Of a DNA stretch of 64,000 nt, positions 26,477 through 35,795 are shown in pieces. Every line of letters starts with the position of its first letter. Position 1 is the first letter of the stretch. This DNA comes from ATM1 sp003577165. GTDB lineage: Bacteria; Armatimonadota; Fimbriimonadia; Fimbriimonadales; ATM1. Where the stretch lies: the NCBI GenBank assembly GCA_030263715.1, contig SZPM01000001.1, positions 179,370 through 243,369 of the forward strand. Reading direction: 5' to 3'. The translations under genes were made by a program, and so were the position numbers. The notes under the pieces were generated by a model. The model saw nothing but the letters and a program-made list of their open reading frames with translations, was not told where the DNA came from and searched no databases.

Positions 26477-27372
26477 CGCTCGAGCGGCACCGCCCCGTCA
26501 TGGCGAAGGAGACGCTCGACGCGCTCCGTCTGCCGGAGGGGGGGGTCGCAGTGGACGCAACGGTGGGCCACGGAGGGCATGCCTTGGCGATGCTCCAGGC
26601 CCTGGGTGAAAACGGAACCTTGGTAGCCATGGATTGGGACGAGACGATGTTGGAAAACGCAAAGCAGGCGCTAGCGAATGCGCCGGGCCGGGTTCACTTC
26701 GTCCACGCCGACTACCGACGGCTCCCCGAAGAACTCGACGCGCTGAAGATAGACCGCGTCGACGGCATTCTTTACGATCTCGGTGTGAATCGCGAGCATT
26801 TTGAAGATCCACTGCGCGGTTTCTCCTTCCTCCGTTCAGGGCCGCTCGATATGCGCATGGATCGCAGCGCGAAGGAGACCGCTGCGGCGTGGCTCGGCAG
26901 AGCGACCTACGGCGAGATCGCGCGCGCCCTTCGCGAGTTTGGAGGCGAGAGACACGCCGCGGAGATTGCGAAGCGCATCGTCGAACGAAAGAAAGCCGGG
27001 ACGCTTCGGACGACGGATGACCTCGTGGAGGCGGTGCTTGAAGCGGTCCCCCCCCATCGCCGAGAGAAGAGAATTCATCCAGCGACTCGCACGTTTCAGG
27101 CGATCCGAATCGCTGTCAACCAAGAACTCGAAGACCTCGATTACCACATTGAACGAGCGGCTGAAAGACTCGCGCCTGGCGGAAGGATGGTCACCCTTTC
27201 CTACCACTCCGGCGAGGACAGAGCCGCCAAGAACGCATTTCGAAACCTCTCCCGTTCGGGATTCAAAGTTATCACCAAAAAGCCGATCGCACCGTCAACG
27301 GACGAAGTCGCGAGCAATCCAAGCGCGCGAAGCGCGAAGTTGCGGTGCATTGAAAGAAATGAGGAGCATTGA
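26473..27372 (+). CDS. rsmH: 16S rRNA (cytosine-1402-N4) methyltransferase
   Basis: A 299-residue SAM-dependent methyltransferase (MraW). It shows HRPVMAKETLDAL, the SAM motif VDATVGHGGHA, VDGILYDLGVNREHFEDPLRGFSF, TRTFQAIRIAVNQELEDL and TLSYHSGEDRAAKNAF, all typical. The usual DLGVSS motif reads DLGVNR here, a modest departure. It methylates N4 of C1402 in 16S rRNA for decoding fidelity. Two G8/C8 homopolymer runs (26538-26545, 27048-27055) lie inside the frame without disrupting it. ATGA overlap with mraZ; 3 bases before ftsL. Confidence 0.95.
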   Translation: MTLERHRPVMAKETLDALRLPEGGVAVDATVGHGGHALAMLQALGENGTLVAMDWDETMLENAKQALANAPGRVHFVHADYRRLPEELDALKIDRVDGILYDLGVNREHFEDPLRGFSFLRSGPLDMRMDRSAKETAAAWLGRATYGEIARALREFGGERHAAEIAKRIVERKKAGTLRTTDDLVEAVLEAVPPHRREKRIHPATRTFQAIRIAVNQELEDLDYHIERAAERLAPGGRMVTLSYHSGEDRAAKNAFRNLSRSGFKVITKKPIAPSTDEVASNPSARSAKLRCIERNEEH

Positions 27373-27375
27373 TAA

Positions 27376-27729
27376 ATGAGCGCAATTCCAAGAAATGACG
27401 CCTACTCCGCGCAGGCAACGAGAATCCGGGCACAGGTCGTCACACGTAGACGCGTATCTGCGGTTGGAGGATTCTTCCGATTCGTCGCTTGGGTCTTCTT
27501 CCTAACCGTCGTCTTAACGCAGGCGGGCGGGTTCATCGGTTTTCAGATGATCGAGATGGCGCGGCAAGGAGCGAGAGTCGCAAAAGAAAGAGCCGGGCGC
27601 GCAGAACTCGCCGCGCAAAAACTGAGAACTGAACTCGCCGAATTCGCTGCGCCCGCGCGAATTGAAGAGTGGGCATCGGCCCACGGCTTCCGTCCGTCCC
27701 TTTCCTCGGAAAGTGGCGCACGCAAGTAG
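27376..27729 (+). CDS. ftsL: FtsL/septum formation initiator-like protein
   Basis: A 117-residue bitopic protein: a basic N-terminal cytoplasmic tail, one transmembrane helix (about residues 36-58, FFRFVAWVFFLTVVLTQAGGF) and a short coiled-coil (ARVAKERAGRAELAAQKLRTELAEF). It occupies the ftsL slot between rsmH and ftsI and ends with the weakly conserved IEEWASAHGF, a pattern seen at the end of FtsL (IE..A...G). FtsL is expected to bind FtsQ/DivIB at the divisome. Assigned by size, topology and position more than by sequence identity. Confidence 0.85.
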   Translation: MSAIPRNDAYSAQATRIRAQVVTRRRVSAVGGFFRFVAWVFFLTVVLTQAGGFIGFQMIEMARQGARVAKERAGRAELAAQKLRTELAEFAAPARIEEWASAHGFRPSLSSESGARK

Positions 27730-29497
27730 GAAGCGGCTAACACGAACGGACTGGCATGGCCGGGCCGCGATCGCTCTCGTGGTCCTGGGCTTCGCGTTGG
27801 TTTCCTGGAACCAACTCAAAAAGCAGTGGCTCCAAAGGGAGAGCATTCTCTCGGCAGCCGCAGAAGTCCACCGCCTCGTCGTCTCCCAAGTGCTGCCCGC
27901 GAAACGCGGTTCGATCGTGTCATCGGACGGCAGGGTGCTCGCCTCGACGGGCACGGCCTATCGCTTCGGCGTCAAGCCCGGGAAGGTCCCGGAAAGCCCA
28001 GCTTTCTATGCGGCGCTCGCGAGGGCGACCGGAATCCCAGCGAGCGAGATCATGGATCGAGTCACCTCTTCGACTGGGGTCACGGAGTGGGTCGTCGACC
28101 TCTCGGAGAGTCAGGTCCGCGAATTCCAGCAAGCGAAGGCCGACTACGGAGCGGACGGCGTCTGGCTCACTCTGGCGAAGGAGCGCGAGTATCCGTTCCG
28201 CGACGTCCTGGCCGGCCTCCTGGGCTCCTACAAGGACGGTAAGGCTCGATTCGGACTGGACAAGGGGCTCGACTCAGTCCTCGCTGGAGAGTCTGGCAAG
28301 GTCGTAGGGATGATCGATCGCTCGGGGAACTTCCTCCCCTGGCTCATCGACGAGAGGGACTCTAAGCCGGCCGTCAACGGCCAAGACGTCGTGCTTACGA
28401 TCGACTCGGACATCCAGCGCGCGGCGTATCAGGCTCTGAAGCGGAGTTTCGTTTCGAATAAAGCGGCAAATGGCATCGCCATCGTCATGGACCCGAAAAC
28501 AGGCGACTTGCTCGCCGTCGCAACTCTTCCTTCGTTTGAACCGGATCGCGTCGACCGCGAACTCGCTCTCGCTCTGTCGGGGAAGCGAACATCACCGGAA
28601 ATCAACCCGGCCGTGGGACTTGTCTTCGAGCCGGGATCTACATTTAAGGTCCTCACCGTTGCGCTTTCAATGGACAACGGCGTCATCAAGCCGGGCGAAA
28701 AGGTCTACTGCTCAGGTCAGAAGTCGTTCTCTGGAATCGAGATGGGGTGCACAGGCTCTCACGGACGGAAGGCGCACGGCGCCGTCACGAAGGAGACCTG
28801 CATCGAAGCAAGCTGCAACGTCGCTGCCGCCACTTGGGCTGTTCGCCTCGGCTACGACAAGTTCAAGAGTTTCCTCGACCGAAGCCGAATCCTCGAAAAA
28901 CCAAACCTCTTCCTGTCCCCCTCCCCGAAGGGCATGTTTCGCACGAATGAAGTGAACAAGGTCATTCAAATGGCGAACATCGGTTTCGGCCAATCCATTA
29001 ATCTCTCACCTGTGATGCTCGCGTCTGCATTCGCATCCATTGCGAATGGCGGTGTGTCCATGAAGCCGAGAGTCGTCAAGAGCATCGGGGAGAAAGAGCA
29101 GCCTCCGGAAATCCAGGCAAGGCTGTTCAAACCGGCGACCGCGAGGGAGATGCTGAAGATGATGCAAGCGGTGATCCAGGGGCCGCGTGGAACCGCGACG
29201 AGTCTCGCCATCCCCGGATACAGGCTTGCCGGAAAGACAGGCACAGCCCAAAAGCCCGATCCCCAAACGGGCGTGATGCAGAGCGGACGATATGTCAGTT
29301 CCTTCGTCGGGTATGTTCCCGCTGACAACCCGCGGGCCGTCGTTCTCGTCATCCTCGATGATCCGAGGGGCGGCCAGTACTACGGCGCCGCAGTTGCGGG
29401 TCCGGTGTTCAAAGATATAGCCGCATACTTGCTCAAAAGGTGGCACATTCCGCCCGCGCACAAACCGACGAAGAATGCGACTGCAACATCTCGCTGA
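27713..29497 (+). CDS. ftsI: Penicillin-binding protein / septal transpeptidase FtsI
   Basis: A 595-residue class B PBP: one membrane anchor (about 15-33), an N-terminal pedestal domain, and a transpeptidase domain with the active Ser in STFK (Ser309), SCN (367-369) and KTGT (508-511). It has no C-terminal PASTA domains, unlike SpoVD or PBP2x of Firmicutes. It cross-links peptidoglycan at the septum. GTG 27713 was chosen as the start because it puts a short basic tail before the anchor; the frame is open further upstream (TTG 27662) inside ftsL. It overlaps ftsL by 17 bases and murE by 23 bases. Confidence 0.93.
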   Translation: MAHASRKRLTRTDWHGRAAIALVVLGFALVSWNQLKKQWLQRESILSAAAEVHRLVVSQVLPAKRGSIVSSDGRVLASTGTAYRFGVKPGKVPESPAFYAALARATGIPASEIMDRVTSSTGVTEWVVDLSESQVREFQQAKADYGADGVWLTLAKEREYPFRDVLAGLLGSYKDGKARFGLDKGLDSVLAGESGKVVGMIDRSGNFLPWLIDERDSKPAVNGQDVVLTIDSDIQRAAYQALKRSFVSNKAANGIAIVMDPKTGDLLAVATLPSFEPDRVDRELALALSGKRTSPEINPAVGLVFEPGSTFKVLTVALSMDNGVIKPGEKVYCSGQKSFSGIEMGCTGSHGRKAHGAVTKETCIEASCNVAAATWAVRLGYDKFKSFLDRSRILEKPNLFLSPSPKGMFRTNEVNKVIQMANIGFGQSINLSPVMLASAFASIANGGVSMKPRVVKSIGEKEQPPEIQARLFKPATAREMLKMMQAVIQGPRGTATSLAIPGYRLAGKTGTAQKPDPQTGVMQSGRYVSSFVGYVPADNPRAVVLVILDDPRGGQYYGAAVAGPVFKDIAAYLLKRWHIPPAHKPTKNATATSR

Positions 29498-30944
29498 GAC
29501 GCTGACGGGCTTGAGGGCCTGCCATTCCGACGCCGATCTCACCGGTGTCGCCATCGACTCCAGAAGCGTCAAGGTGGGAGACCTCTTCGTCGCGATGCCG
29601 GGTGCGCGATACGACGGCCACTACTTCGTCGAAGACGCATTGAAGCGAGGGGCGGCGGCCGCCCTTGTCTCGCAGCCAGAGATATTTCACGAACTGCAGC
29701 AGCAAAACCGGCCGTGCGCGCTCGTCATCGACGCGACGGATGCATGCTGGCGAGTCAGCAAGCAGATCTATGGCGATCCAAGCGCGAAACTTGTGGTCGT
29801 CGGTGTCACGGGGACGAATGGAAAGACGACCGTCGCTTGGCTCCTCTCACAGATATTGACGCAGTTCGGATGCAAGACTGCGTACATGGGCACTCTCGGC
29901 GCGCGAGTGGGGGATCGGCAACTGTCGACCGGGCTCACAACACCCTTTTCCCCGGAGATCAACTCGCTCCTAAAAGGATTTGCCGACGATGGAGTGACGC
30001 ACGTTGTAATGGAAGTGTCCTCCCACGCTCTCGCCCAGAGACGAATTGACGGCGTGGAGTTCGACGCGGCCGTGTTCACGAACCTCTCGCAAGATCACCT
30101 CGACTTCCATCCCGACATCGAGGACTATTTCATAGCGAAAAGAAGGCTGTTCGTCGATCTCCCCTCCTCCAAGCGGCTCCACTCAGTTATCAACGCGGAC
30201 GATGAATTTGGCCGACGACTGCTCATGGAAGTCAAGGACGCGATCTCGTTCGGCGAGTCTTCCGCAGCGCATCTCCGGCTCCTCTCCTCTCGCTGCACCG
30301 TCTCCGAGATCCACTTCAAGGCTGAATGGGGGGGGGACACAGTCGAAGTGCATGCGCCCATGGGCGCGCGCTTCAACGTCATGAACGCCCTGGCTGCCAT
30401 GGGCGCTGGCCTGACGCTCGGCTACGAGGCCACGGCAATCGCCGAGGCTCTCTCCGGAATAAGCCCGGCGCCAGGCCGCTTCGAGTCGGTCCCAACGGGT
30501 CAGGACTTCGACGTTTTGGTGGACTACGCCCACACCCCTGACGCGCTCGAGAAACTCCTTGAGTCTGTTCGTGACTTGAAGCCTAAACGAGTCCTCACAG
30601 TCTTCGGCTGCGGTGGAGACCGTGACAAGACGAAACGTCCACTCATGGCGCGCGCCGCGTCGAGGCTCTCGGACGTGGTCTTCGTCACGAGCGACAACCC
30701 GCGAACCGAGGACCCGCTTCGCATCATCGAAGACATCCTTGAGGGGATGGACCCGGGGACCGACCCATTCGTCGAGCCCGACCGCCGAAAAGCGATCGAA
30801 ATGGCCGTGTCCAGCGCCGAGCCGGGCGACGTCGTCGTCATCGCCGGCAAGGGCCACGAGGACTATCAGATTCTCGGCACCGAGAGAATTCACTTCGACG
30901 ATCGAGAAGTCGCCGCCGCGGCGATCGGACGGATGCCCGCATGA
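29475..30944 (+). CDS. murE: UDP-MurNAc-L-Ala-D-Glu:meso-diaminopimelate ligase
   Basis: A 489-residue Mur ligase adding the third amino acid of the stem peptide. The ATP P-loop TGTNGKTT is at residues 112-119, and EVSSHAL and NLSQDHLDFH are conserved Mur motifs. DNPR (about residues 407-410, TSDNPRTEDPLR) is the hallmark of enzymes that use meso-diaminopimelate; lysine-adding enzymes have a different tetrad, so the peptidoglycan is predicted to be DAP type. It overlaps ftsI by 23 bases and murF by 4 bases. Confidence 0.96.
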   Translation: MRLQHLAETLTGLRACHSDADLTGVAIDSRSVKVGDLFVAMPGARYDGHYFVEDALKRGAAAALVSQPEIFHELQQQNRPCALVIDATDACWRVSKQIYGDPSAKLVVVGVTGTNGKTTVAWLLSQILTQFGCKTAYMGTLGARVGDRQLSTGLTTPFSPEINSLLKGFADDGVTHVVMEVSSHALAQRRIDGVEFDAAVFTNLSQDHLDFHPDIEDYFIAKRRLFVDLPSSKRLHSVINADDEFGRRLLMEVKDAISFGESSAAHLRLLSSRCTVSEIHFKAEWGGDTVEVHAPMGARFNVMNALAAMGAGLTLGYEATAIAEALSGISPAPGRFESVPTGQDFDVLVDYAHTPDALEKLLESVRDLKPKRVLTVFGCGGDRDKTKRPLMARAASRLSDVVFVTSDNPRTEDPLRIIEDILEGMDPGTDPFVEPDRRKAIEMAVSSAEPGDVVVIAGKGHEDYQILGTERIHFDDREVAAAAIGRMPA

Positions 30945-32311
30945 CGCTCGACCTGCGGGAGATCGCGACGCTCGTCGGGGCGACGGGTGAGTTTCCCTCC
31001 GTGCCCGTAACCGGTATCGCGGTTGATAGCCGTTCCGTCAGGCCGGGTGACATCTTTTGCGCGATCGTCGGCGCGCGCGTAGATGGCCACGACTATCTCG
31101 ACGACGCAGCGAACCGCGGCGCAATGGCTGCGCTGGTGACACGAGAAGTGCCCTCGCCATTGCCCGTTCTCCGCGTGCCCTCCGTCCCCGACGCACTGGC
31201 TTCGATCGCGCATCACATTCGAAACGATTTCGCCGGAACGGTTGTGGCAGTCACGGGGAGCGTCGGAAAGACGACCGTCAAGGAGTTGATCGCTGCCGCT
31301 CTCGCCCCCGAAGGACCGGTCCTAAAATCCCTTGGGAATCAGAACACGGAATACGGACTTCCGATGACTTGGATGCGCCTCGAACCGGAACACGCATTCG
31401 CAATCCTGGAAATGGCTATGCGAGGTTTCGGTCAGATCGACGCTCTCTGCAAGTTTTCACGGCCGCGCATCGGGGTGATCACTTCTATCGGCAGCGCACA
31501 CGCGGGAGAGGTGGGGGGCTCGCAAGGCATTGCGAAGGCGAAAGGCGAACTCATCGCAAACCTCCCCCCCGAAGGTCGCGGGATCGTGCCATCCGGTCCA
31601 CACGAGGACTACTTTCGTTCCATCGCAAAGTGCCCGGTCATCACATTCGGCTCTTCCGCCGAAAGCCACGTTCGAGTTATTGCGTCCGACACCGCTTTTG
31701 ACGAGAACTGCGTTCGATTCCGAATCGAATTGGACGGGCAGTCAGTGGAGGGAAAGTGCCCGGGACTTGGCACCCATCAGGCTTTGAACGCTGCTGCCGC
31801 GATTGCGGCAGCCGGGGCGGTCGGAGTCGATCCACAAAAGGCCGCCGACAGCCTTGAGAACGCAGTGCTCCCCACAGACCGACTCCGATTCGAACCCATG
31901 GGACGGGGCGGACTGCTTGTGGATGTGTACAACTCCAGCCCGGAATCTTGTGCAGCGGCCCTGCGAGTGCTCGCCGAGGCGCCGTCAGGACACAGAGTTG
32001 CCATCCTCGCCGACATGCTCGAACTCGGCGAAGAATCGGAGCGGCTTCATCGAGAGGTCGGAGCCCTGCCGGAGTTCGACCTGATCGACTCTCTCTTCGT
32101 TCTTGGTGAAGACACGGCATGGCTCGCTGAAGAGGCAGCACGGCGTAATCCTCACCTTGCGGTGGAACGGCTCGAATCGCTCGACTCCGCGGCTTCCATC
32201 CTCTCTGGCCTTCGGGAGGGCGACGTAGCCCTAATCAAAGGTTCGCGAAAATTCGAATTAGAAAGGGCCGTCACGCAGGCGCGCTCGCGAGCGGTGAAAA
32301 CAAATGCATGA
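30941..32311 (+). CDS. murF: UDP-MurNAc-tripeptide:D-Ala-D-Ala ligase
   Basis: A 456-residue Mur ligase adding the D-Ala-D-Ala dipeptide. Features include AVDSRSVRPGDIFCAI in the N-domain, the P-loop TGSVGKTTVKELI, NTEYGLPMTW (typical of MurF), and GRGGLLVDVYNSSPESCAAAL followed by ADMLELGEES, which are diagnostic. ATGA overlap with murE; it runs 8 bases into mraY. Confidence 0.95.
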   Translation: MTLDLREIATLVGATGEFPSVPVTGIAVDSRSVRPGDIFCAIVGARVDGHDYLDDAANRGAMAALVTREVPSPLPVLRVPSVPDALASIAHHIRNDFAGTVVAVTGSVGKTTVKELIAAALAPEGPVLKSLGNQNTEYGLPMTWMRLEPEHAFAILEMAMRGFGQIDALCKFSRPRIGVITSIGSAHAGEVGGSQGIAKAKGELIANLPPEGRGIVPSGPHEDYFRSIAKCPVITFGSSAESHVRVIASDTAFDENCVRFRIELDGQSVEGKCPGLGTHQALNAAAAIAAAGAVGVDPQKAADSLENAVLPTDRLRFEPMGRGGLLVDVYNSSPESCAAALRVLAEAPSGHRVAILADMLELGEESERLHREVGALPEFDLIDSLFVLGEDTAWLAEEAARRNPHLAVERLESLDSAASILSGLREGDVALIKGSRKFELERAVTQARSRAVKTNA

Positions 32312-33215
32312 CATTTGGATGAAGCCGTTTTGGATCGCGTTCTTCGTCTCTGCAGCGCTCGCGTGGCCCACGCTGCTCGCACTCCGAGCGCTCAAAGTCG
32401 GTTCGGTGATTAGCCGGTATGCGCCCGAAGCGCACCAGCAGAAAGTCGGTACTCCTACGATGGGCGGACTGTTCGTCGTTCTCGCAGTCATCTTCGCTCT
32501 GATCGCGACGACCGGCGTATCGGGTGAATCCCTCACGGGCCTAATCTACATCTCGGGATTTGCAGCGATCGGACTTCTCGACGATCTGATCATTCCGCGC
32601 TGGACGGGAAAACGAGGGCTGGGCTGGATTCCCAAGCTCGTTCTTCAAGTGATAGTCGTCGCAGTCCCCGCGCTCATGCACGGAGTCGACGCAATGTCTC
32701 TCGCAGGTGCGTTCTGGATTCTCTGCTGTGTCAACGCTGTGAACTTCGCCGACGGCTTGGACGGTCTTGCCGGATCTCTGCTGCTCATCGCCCTCGTTCC
32801 TTTCGTCGTCCACTTCTCATCGAACTCTCAGCCCGCGCTCGTCGCGGTGGGAGCCGCCGTTGCGGGGGGGGTCATCCCGTTCCTGGTGATCAACGCTCCG
32901 CCCGCGAAACTCTTTATGGGCGACCTGGGCGCGCTCGCCCTCGGCGGGGCCTACGGTTTCCTCTTCGCGTCGTCGCCCTGGGACTCTCAGCCCTGGCCGT
33001 GGCTGGTCTCCCTGATCTTCGTCCTCGAACTCGTTCTCGTGCCGCTCCAGATTCTCGCAGTCAAGACCATCCGGCGGCGCATCTTCCCAGCGACGCCCAT
33101 CCACCACGCTTTTGAAGTCCGCGGCTGGCCCGAATCGAAGGTCACGTGGTGCTTCATCCTCGCCCAAGCGGTCCTCGCCGCAGGAGCGCTCACTCTGAGG
33201 TCGACATGGCAATGA
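32304..33215 (+). CDS. mraY: Phospho-MurNAc-pentapeptide translocase
   Basis: A 303-residue polytopic membrane enzyme (about 10 helices) that makes lipid I on undecaprenyl phosphate. It shows HQQKVGTPTMGG, the catalytic region VNFADGLDGLAGS with the Asp pair, KLFMGDLGALALGG and the cytoplasmic PIHHAFEVRGWPESKV (HHxxE). It is shorter than the E. coli enzyme (360) and near the Gram-positive length. A G8 tract at 32864-32871 encodes Gly-Gly. It overlaps both neighbours. Confidence 0.95.
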   Translation: MHDIWMKPFWIAFFVSAALAWPTLLALRALKVGSVISRYAPEAHQQKVGTPTMGGLFVVLAVIFALIATTGVSGESLTGLIYISGFAAIGLLDDLIIPRWTGKRGLGWIPKLVLQVIVVAVPALMHGVDAMSLAGAFWILCCVNAVNFADGLDGLAGSLLLIALVPFVVHFSSNSQPALVAVGAAVAGGVIPFLVINAPPAKLFMGDLGALALGGAYGFLFASSPWDSQPWPWLVSLIFVLELVLVPLQILAVKTIRRRIFPATPIHHAFEVRGWPESKVTWCFILAQAVLAAGALTLRSTWQ

Positions 33216-34579
33216 ATCCCTTTGCAGGTCAGAAGGTGTTGGTCATTGGACTGGGCCGGGCTGGCCTGGGAATGGCCAAGGCGCTGAGGTGGACCGGAGC
33301 GGGAGTTCTCGTCGTTGACCAGAAGCAGGCCGACGACCCGTCGATGTTCGATCCCATGGATGCGCTGAGCATCCTCGGCATCGAGGTTGTGACCGGGTGG
33401 GCGGGAGACGTGGATTGGGACACGGTCGACGCAATCGCAGTCTCGCCGGGAGTCCCGCGACATCACCCAGTGCTCGTCGAAGCCGTTGCTCGCACGGTTC
33501 CAGTTTGGGGCGAGATCGAAATCGCATACCGCATCGCACGCGCGCCGATGGTTTGCATCACCGGCACGAACGGCAAGAGCACGGTAACCGCGCTCACCCA
33601 CCACATTTTCGAAGCCTCCGGAAGGATGGCGTATCTCTGTGGCAACGTGGCTGGAACGGGCCTGCGCGAATTGACGGTGAACCAGGCGGCGCTGGAAGCC
33701 CCGGAGAGCGCGTTCCTCGTCACCGAAGTCTCCTCCTTCCAACTCGAGTGGATCGGCGCCTTTCGCCCACGGGCCTCCACGATCACACGCATCAGCGGCG
33801 ATCACCTCGACCGCTATCACACCTTTGAACAGTACGCAGAGACGAAACTCAAGATGTTTCAGAACGCTGGCGCGGGCGACACCGTCGTCCGCAACCTCAT
33901 GCGGCCGGAAACACACGCCCCCCTCCCCGAAACCGTTCGGATATTCGCCTACGGCGAAGCGGAAGGAGACATTCGCGTGGACGACGCTCGCTTGACCTTG
34001 CCATCCGGCGAGACAGTTTTGGAAAGGGCCGATCTCTGGCATCCGAGTCGCCACAATCTCGAAAACGCCGCCTGTGCGGCGCTGCTCGCCCACTCCCAAG
34101 GCATCCCGCTCGAATCGTGTTGGTCCGCAGTTCGATCTTTCCGCGGCATCCGGCATCGCATGGAGCCCGTCGGCGCAAAGGCGGGGGTGCGATTCGTGAA
34201 CAACAGCATGTGCACGAACCCGGACGCCCTCGCGGCTTCCGTGCGCTCGGTGGGGGGGCCGGTCGTGCTGATCGCAGGCGGGATCAACAAGGTCGAAGAC
34301 TGGGGCGCTGTGTCAAGCGTCTTTCCCCAACTCCGAGCCGTCCTACTGTACGGACAGGACGCCGAGTCGCTGCGTCGCGTGTTCGAAGAAGGAGTTGCGC
34401 AAGTCCGGACCACCGATTCCATGCGGAATGCGTTCCAGTCCGCCGTCGAATTGGCAAAGGAAGGGGACACGGTCATCCTCTCGCCGGGCTGCAGCAGTTT
34501 CGACCAGTTCGAAGATTTCATCGCAAGAGGCGATGCATTTAGAAACCTTGTCAAGGAGTGGACGGGAGATGAGACGTAA
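33206..34579 (+). CDS. murD: UDP-MurNAc-L-alanine:D-glutamate ligase
   Basis: A 457-residue Mur ligase. The N-domain starts KVLVIGLGRAGLGMAKAL, the P-loop is ITGTNGKSTVTAL, and FLVTEVSSFQLEWI is the MurD/MurC type metal loop. HNLENAACAALLA and GIRHRMEPVG are also characteristic, as is the C-terminal ILSPGCSSFDQF. ATG 33206 has GAGG 5 bases before it and lies inside the end of mraY (10-base overlap). It also overlaps ftsW by 11 bases. Confidence 0.96.
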   Translation: MAMNPFAGQKVLVIGLGRAGLGMAKALRWTGAGVLVVDQKQADDPSMFDPMDALSILGIEVVTGWAGDVDWDTVDAIAVSPGVPRHHPVLVEAVARTVPVWGEIEIAYRIARAPMVCITGTNGKSTVTALTHHIFEASGRMAYLCGNVAGTGLRELTVNQAALEAPESAFLVTEVSSFQLEWIGAFRPRASTITRISGDHLDRYHTFEQYAETKLKMFQNAGAGDTVVRNLMRPETHAPLPETVRIFAYGEAEGDIRVDDARLTLPSGETVLERADLWHPSRHNLENAACAALLAHSQGIPLESCWSAVRSFRGIRHRMEPVGAKAGVRFVNNSMCTNPDALAASVRSVGGPVVLIAGGINKVEDWGAVSSVFPQLRAVLLYGQDAESLRRVFEEGVAQVRTTDSMRNAFQSAVELAKEGDTVILSPGCSSFDQFEDFIARGDAFRNLVKEWTGDET

Positions 34580-35795
34580 GCAGGATGCTTGGTTCGTACA
34601 AAAGGACCCTCTGATTTTTTGGCTGTCGATCGCAGCGACGCTCGTCGGCCTGTTCGCGGTGCTCGATGCAACGACTTCGACATCGCTCGCCTCCGGTGGA
34701 TCTTGGATCTCCTCCGAATTCAAGCGACAACTCGCGTGGGTTTTCGTCTGTGCCGTCGCCTACATATGGATATCGACGAAGGACGTCAAGTTCGTGAGGC
34801 GGTGGTCCATTCCGTTCTTCTACGTTCTTCTCGTGGCGTGCATCTTGGTGCTGATCCCCGGCATCGGAATCACGCGTAACGGCGCATCGAGGTGGCTTGG
34901 ATATGGTTCGCTTCAGTTTCAGCCCGCCGAATTGATAAAGATCGCGCTCGTGGGCTTCGTTGCAGTCGCCCTCACATCGAAGCACATGCAGAAGTCCGGT
35001 CGAATTCGCGACTGGATCGACTTCGCCGAGATGCGGTTGATTCCCGCGATGAAGAGGTGGGGTCCCGTCGTGGCCGTGCTCTTCTTACTCCTGCTCGTCG
35101 AATTGGAGCCGGACTTAGGCACCGCCTTCATACTCGCCGCGATCGCATTCGGCGCCCTCACGCTCGCCCGCGTCCCCTTCCGCGGTCTGATCGCGATCCT
35201 CTTGGTCTGCGCGGCACTCGGAGTCTTGTTCACGATGTCCCGCGAGTATCGCGTCGAACGGTTTGCCAAGCATGCAGACAGATGGGAGCAGGGCACGGTG
35301 GACGGAACGAGTTTCCAGAGCGCGCAGGCCGAACTCGCGATGGCCTACGGCGGCTCGACGGGAGTCGGCATCGCCCAAGGCCGCGCCAAACACGTGCTCC
35401 CGGAAGCCCACACCGACTTCGTGTTCGTAACGATCGCAGAGGAGTTTGGCTTGCTCGGAAGTCTGCTCGTGGTGCTGCTCCTCGGCGGGCTGTCGCTGCG
35501 CCTGCTTTCGAACGCGATGGCGACTAATGACGACTTCGTCCGCATCGTTCTTGGGAGCGTCGGATGGTGGATAGGAGTGCAAACGGTGTTGAACCTGCTG
35601 ATGGCCGGAGGCGCGCTGCCGGCGATCGGCATTCCGCTCCCGTTCATGAGTTACGGTGGCACGAGCCTGCTCACGTTGGCGATCGCAATCGGCGCCTGTC
35701 AGGCCGTGATGCGCGGGAGCCGGGTTCGGGAGGATGCACATGAGGCTCATCGTGACCGGCGGCGGCACGGGCGGGCACGTCTATCCCGCGCTTGA
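34569..35795 (+). CDS. ftsW: SEDS-family septal glycosyltransferase FtsW
   Basis: A 408-residue protein with about ten helices. LIPGIGITRNGASRWLGYGSLQFQPAELIKIALV and VELEPDLGTAFILA are SEDS motifs, and the C-terminal loop has AEEFGLLGSLLVVLLL, LPFMSYGGTSLL. The Asp in LEPDLGT is the expected catalytic acid. FtsW polymerises septal glycan with FtsI, which is in the same operon. ATG 34569 starts the basic tail (MRRKQDAWFVQKDP) before the first helix; the frame upstream of it is murD's shadow. It overlaps murG by 56 bases, a long overlap. Confidence 0.95.
   Translation: MRRKQDAWFVQKDPLIFWLSIAATLVGLFAVLDATTSTSLASGGSWISSEFKRQLAWVFVCAVAYIWISTKDVKFVRRWSIPFFYVLLVACILVLIPGIGITRNGASRWLGYGSLQFQPAELIKIALVGFVAVALTSKHMQKSGRIRDWIDFAEMRLIPAMKRWGPVVAVLFLLLLVELEPDLGTAFILAAIAFGALTLARVPFRGLIAILLVCAALGVLFTMSREYRVERFAKHADRWEQGTVDGTSFQSAQAELAMAYGGSTGVGIAQGRAKHVLPEAHTDFVFVTIAEEFGLLGSLLVVLLLGGLSLRLLSNAMATNDDFVRIVLGSVGWWIGVQTVLNLLMAGGALPAIGIPLPFMSYGGTSLLTLAIAIGACQAVMRGSRVREDAHEAHRDRRRHGRARLSRA

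Noticed and set aside
26538..34258. Phase-variation tracts
   Set aside because: The poly-G/C runs lie in essential wall-synthesis genes where frameshifts would be lethal, and the frames are intact.
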